DNA of 64,000 nucleotides from Nocardia sp. CC227C (lineage in GTDB: Bacteria > Actinomycetota > Actinomycetes > Mycobacteriales > Mycobacteriaceae). The notes under the pieces are model-generated. The model did no database searches, was not told the origin of the DNA, and was given only the letters and a program-made list of their open reading frames with translations. The DNA lies in NCBI RefSeq assembly GCF_030767025.1, contig NZ_JASITE010000009.1, forward strand, positions 124,001 to 188,000, given 5' to 3'. This document shows, in pieces, positions 61,451 through 64,000 of this stretch (positions are counted from its first letter, which is position 1; each line of letters begins with the position of its first letter). A program made the position numbers and the translations under genes.

Positions 61451-62085
61451 ACTATATCAGCAATCATCCAGCGATCCACTGTGCCGTACACCACCGTCAC
61501 CCCTGTCCGGTCCCCGAGACTGCTGGCCGATCACCGACCGGACGACGGCGGATCGGTGTGCTGCTGGCGGGCGAAGACCTCGACGCCGCACCGAGCTCCG
61601 GTGCCATCACCGTCGACGGCAGCCGATCCCGGCTTTCGCGATGGTCATACCGACGGCATCGCGTATTGGACTGTCGTGAGTTCCGCACCGCCGTGGCCAC
61701 TCCGAACAGCGCGCCACGCGGCAATAGCGGATATGCGCTACCGCCGGTGTTCGGTGTCGCCGGGCAGAACGAATCGATGGATGGCAGCTGCGAACTGTCG
61801 CAACCGCTCACCAGCTTCCAGGTAAGTCACAACCGTTGCGGCCCAGGAATCGAGGCATGCGCGACGCACTCGACGGCGCGCTCCCCGGGTGACTGGCCCG
61901 TCCACTCGCTCGAAACGTTTGCGACCGTAGCGGTTCGAGCGTTGCGTGGGACCGTGCGACGGTAGAGATCACGCGCTGTGAGATGGCGCATGGTGTCAGG
62001 GCCGTGGCGCAGACGACCGGTGCGATATGGAGTGCGTCTCCGGCAGGGTGGTGCTGACGAATTCGCGAGCCGATATGGAGGGCCC
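61451..62085. other. Gene-free interval before the NRPS gene
   Basis: About 635 bases in which several frames are open but none shows a recognisable family, signal peptide or good ribosome site. Base composition is visibly less GC-rich than in the upstream genes. It probably contains the promoter of the NRPS-type gene and possibly decayed coding sequence. Confidence 0.4.
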
Positions 62086-64000
62086 ATGCCCATTCAGAGC
62101 ATCTCCTCATTCTCGCTATTCGCCGATCGCGCTGACCGGCAGCCGTCCGCGACAGCCGTGATCGACGGCGATCACGCGATCTCGTACCGGGATCTACGCG
62201 ACTCGAGCGAATTGCTCGCCGAGCGCTTACGCGACTCGGGCATCGGTCCGGGCCATGTGGTGCCGATCATCGCGCACCGTTCCATCGCATTGGTGGTGGG
62301 AATACTCGGCGTCATGCGGACGGGCGCCGCTTATACACTGATCGACGAAGGCGATCCGCCGAAACGCCGTGCCCGGATTCTCACGCAATGCGCTACTCCG
62401 ATTTACCTGACGACGCGGCCGGACGCGAACTCCATCGGTGGTGTGTCGATACATATTTCCGACGAACACATCCGCTCGGCCGATGACGGCTGTGATGGAC
62501 CCCTTTCCGCAGCGGAAGACGCCGCGTATGTGGTTTTCACCTCCGGCACCACCGGTACCCCCAAAGGCGTCGTCATCGGCAGTCGTGCTCTGACACGGCT
62601 GGTGCATTGGCACAACGAACGATTCGGGATGAACGACACCTCGCGAACGACGCTCATGTGCGGCGTCGGCTTCGATGTCCTGCAATGGGAGATCTGGTCA
62701 TCGTTGTGTGCGGGCGCTACCCTGCACATCGTCGAACCCGCCGTCCGCGCCGATCCCGCCGCACTACTGGCGTTCTACACCGATCACCGGATCACACACG
62801 CCTACGTACCGACGGTGCTGGTGCCCGATATCGTCGGACAGCCGGTGCCGGACAGGTTGACGTTGCGGTATCTGTTCTGCGCGGGCGAGAAGCTGTATCC
62901 GGTTGCCACCGACGAACTCCCGTACACGCTGGTCGACTACTACGGCCCCACCGAGGCTACGATTTTCGCGACCTGCCGCGTGGTGGTGCCGGGGAGCGAC
63001 AAACGCACACCGTCGATCGGGTCCCCCATCTCCGACACCGAGGTGTTCATCCTCGACGAGCACCTGACCGATGTGCCCCCGGGTGAGGTGGGAGAGCTGT
63101 GCCTGTCCGGCACCTGCCTCGCACTGGAATATCTGGGTGATCCGGACCTGACGAACGCACGGTTCATATGGTCGCCACGCCATGAACGGCGGCTCTATCG
63201 CACCGGTGACCTCGGACGTCGACTGCCCGACGGCACCATAGAATTCCTCGGCCGTCAGGACGACCAGGTGAAGATCCGGGGATACCGGATCGAGCTGGGG
63301 GAAATCGATACCGCCCTCCTCGGCAACCGCCTGGTCAAGCAGGCAGTCACCCTCGTCGACAGCGATACCGGCGGGCGAGGAACGAAACGGCTGGCAGCTT
63401 TCGTCGTCCCGCGCGACAGCGCGACCGCCCCCGATGACCTGGTCCGGGCGCTGCGCTCGCATGTCCGCGACGAACTTCCCGACTACATGCAGCCCGGCAT
63501 CTACCACTGCCTGGCGGAGCTGCCGCTGACCACCAACGGAAAGATCGATCGCGCGAAGCTGCGCGCGATCCTGTCCGAAACACGCGGTACGGCAATCGAA
63601 ATCACCGGCCTGCACGACGAGCTCGAACGTGACATCGCCGAGGTATGGCGACACGCGCTCGGGCACAGCCGATTCACCGCGACGGACAACTTCTTCGACG
63701 TGGGCGGACACTCACTGCTCACGACGGCCCTGATCGACGAGATCTCGCACCGGCTGGGTACGCGCGCCTACATCTGGGATTTCTACGGGAACCCGACGAT
63801 CCGCGGCCTGGCCGCCGCGCTGCGCCAGCGCGGCGGGCAACCCCTGGCATGGGAGGGCGAACCGGTCCGAGAACTGGCCGAGGACATCTACCTGCCCGAC
63901 GGGCTCGACCTCTCCGGCGGATACGACGAACGCCAGCTGCTCGCACCGGATCACATTCTCCTCACCGGCGTGACCGGCGTGGTCGGGGTGCATCTGCTCG
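62086..64000 (+). CDS. NRPS-type adenylation-PCP-thioester reductase protein (partial)
   Basis: The 638 codons visible run off the window. Adenylation domain (1-490): A3 YVVFTSGTTGTPKGVV, A5 VDYYGPTEATIF, A7/A8 YRTGDLGRR and KIRGYRIELGEID, A10 TTNGKIDRAKL. A carrier domain follows with the phosphopantetheine Ser in DNFFDVGGHSLLTT (about 540-555). Then a Rossmann opening ILLTGVTGVVGVHLL, the start of a thioester reductase domain. No condensation domain precedes, so it should load one amino acid and release it reductively as an aldehyde or alcohol. A hand-read pocket code is D-V-W-Y-F-A-Y-I-F-K, with Asp235 indicating an alpha-amino acid. ATG follows GGAGG by five bases. Codon use is less GC-biased than elsewhere. 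Confidence 0.88.
   Translation, partial: MPIQSISSFSLFADRADRQPSATAVIDGDHAISYRDLRDSSELLAERLRDSGIGPGHVVPIIAHRSIALVVGILGVMRTGAAYTLIDEGDPPKRRARILTQCATPIYLTTRPDANSIGGVSIHISDEHIRSADDGCDGPLSAAEDAAYVVFTSGTTGTPKGVVIGSRALTRLVHWHNERFGMNDTSRTTLMCGVGFDVLQWEIWSSLCAGATLHIVEPAVRADPAALLAFYTDHRITHAYVPTVLVPDIVGQPVPDRLTLRYLFCAGEKLYPVATDELPYTLVDYYGPTEATIFATCRVVVPGSDKRTPSIGSPISDTEVFILDEHLTDVPPGEVGELCLSGTCLALEYLGDPDLTNARFIWSPRHERRLYRTGDLGRRLPDGTIEFLGRQDDQVKIRGYRIELGEIDTALLGNRLVKQAVTLVDSDTGGRGTKRLAAFVVPRDSATAPDDLVRALRSHVRDELPDYMQPGIYHCLAELPLTTNGKIDRAKLRAILSETRGTAIEITGLHDELERDIAEVWRHALGHSRFTATDNFFDVGGHSLLTTALIDEISHRLGTRAYIWDFYGNPTIRGLAAALRQRGGQPLAWEGEPVRELAEDIYLPDGLDLSGGYDERQLLAPDHILLTGVTGVVGVHLL

Noticed and set aside
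61558..61965. A plus-strand 135-codon frame before the NRPS gene
   Set aside because: No domain, signal or ribosome site; codon use unlike neighbours.

Overview
The window is very GC-rich, with strongly G/C-ending codons, ATG/GTG/TTG starts and dense ATGA/GTGA overlaps. The gene content (CYP125-type P450, FadB2-like dehydrogenase, FadD15-like ligase, DUF732-like tail, PtpB-like secreted phosphatase, GH65 plus beta-phosphoglucomutase, many regulators) points to a mycolic-acid actinomycete, most likely Nocardia or a close relative. This is inferred from protein families only; no rRNA, tRNA or CRISPR array was seen.

Layout. 0.1-14.1 kb mixes housekeeping genes (DoxX-type membrane protein with an 11-residue repeat tail, ArsC, molybdopterin oxidoreductase, HrpB helicase, SDR, GH65 and its HAD mutase) with decayed genes: a frameshifted ECF sigma factor and two scars (about 8.66 and 13.58 kb) where a divergent gene pair has lost both 5' halves. 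15.2-20.0 kb is a cobalamin-riboswitch operon: binding lipoprotein, two permeases, ATPase and a CbiX-like/[2Fe-2S] protein. 20.1-29.3 kb, minus strand, is a complex I-like cluster nuoA-(NuoB/NuoD-like fusion)-H-J-K-L-M-N with no NADH module and no recognisable Fe-S subunit; I consider it the most interesting system here. 29.6-34.1 kb holds a frameshifted DUF6480 gene, a small secreted protein, an IclR-type regulator, a DLH-like hydrolase, an ADP-ribosylglycohydrolase and a 3-hydroxybutyryl-CoA dehydrogenase. 34.3-38.6 kb holds an NAD-dependent DNA ligase and a PAS-GGDEF protein coupled to a DUF574 methyltransferase. 38.6-44.1 kb holds a CYP125-like P450, SRPBCC protein, ECF42-type sigma factor, a LysR frame fused to a YCII domain, and an EamA transporter. 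44.1-51.8 kb holds two secreted hydrolases and a TetR-controlled group (secreted tyrosine phosphatase, lipocalin-like protein, APH-like kinase). 52-61.4 kb holds PucR, FadD, a DUF418-DUF732 protein, a response regulator-kinase-lipoprotein operon, a VOC protein and MarR. From 62.1 kb an NRPS-type A-PCP-reductase gene runs off the right edge.

How parts connect. The riboswitch operon is a corrinoid/cobalt acquisition unit expected to be off when B12 is plentiful. The nuo-like cluster keeps most membrane proton-channel residues but its soluble part is reduced to one cysteine-poor, His-rich protein, so it can hardly be an NADH dehydrogenase by itself. Perfect palindromes beside TetR, IclR-type, MarR and SDR genes give testable operator assignments.
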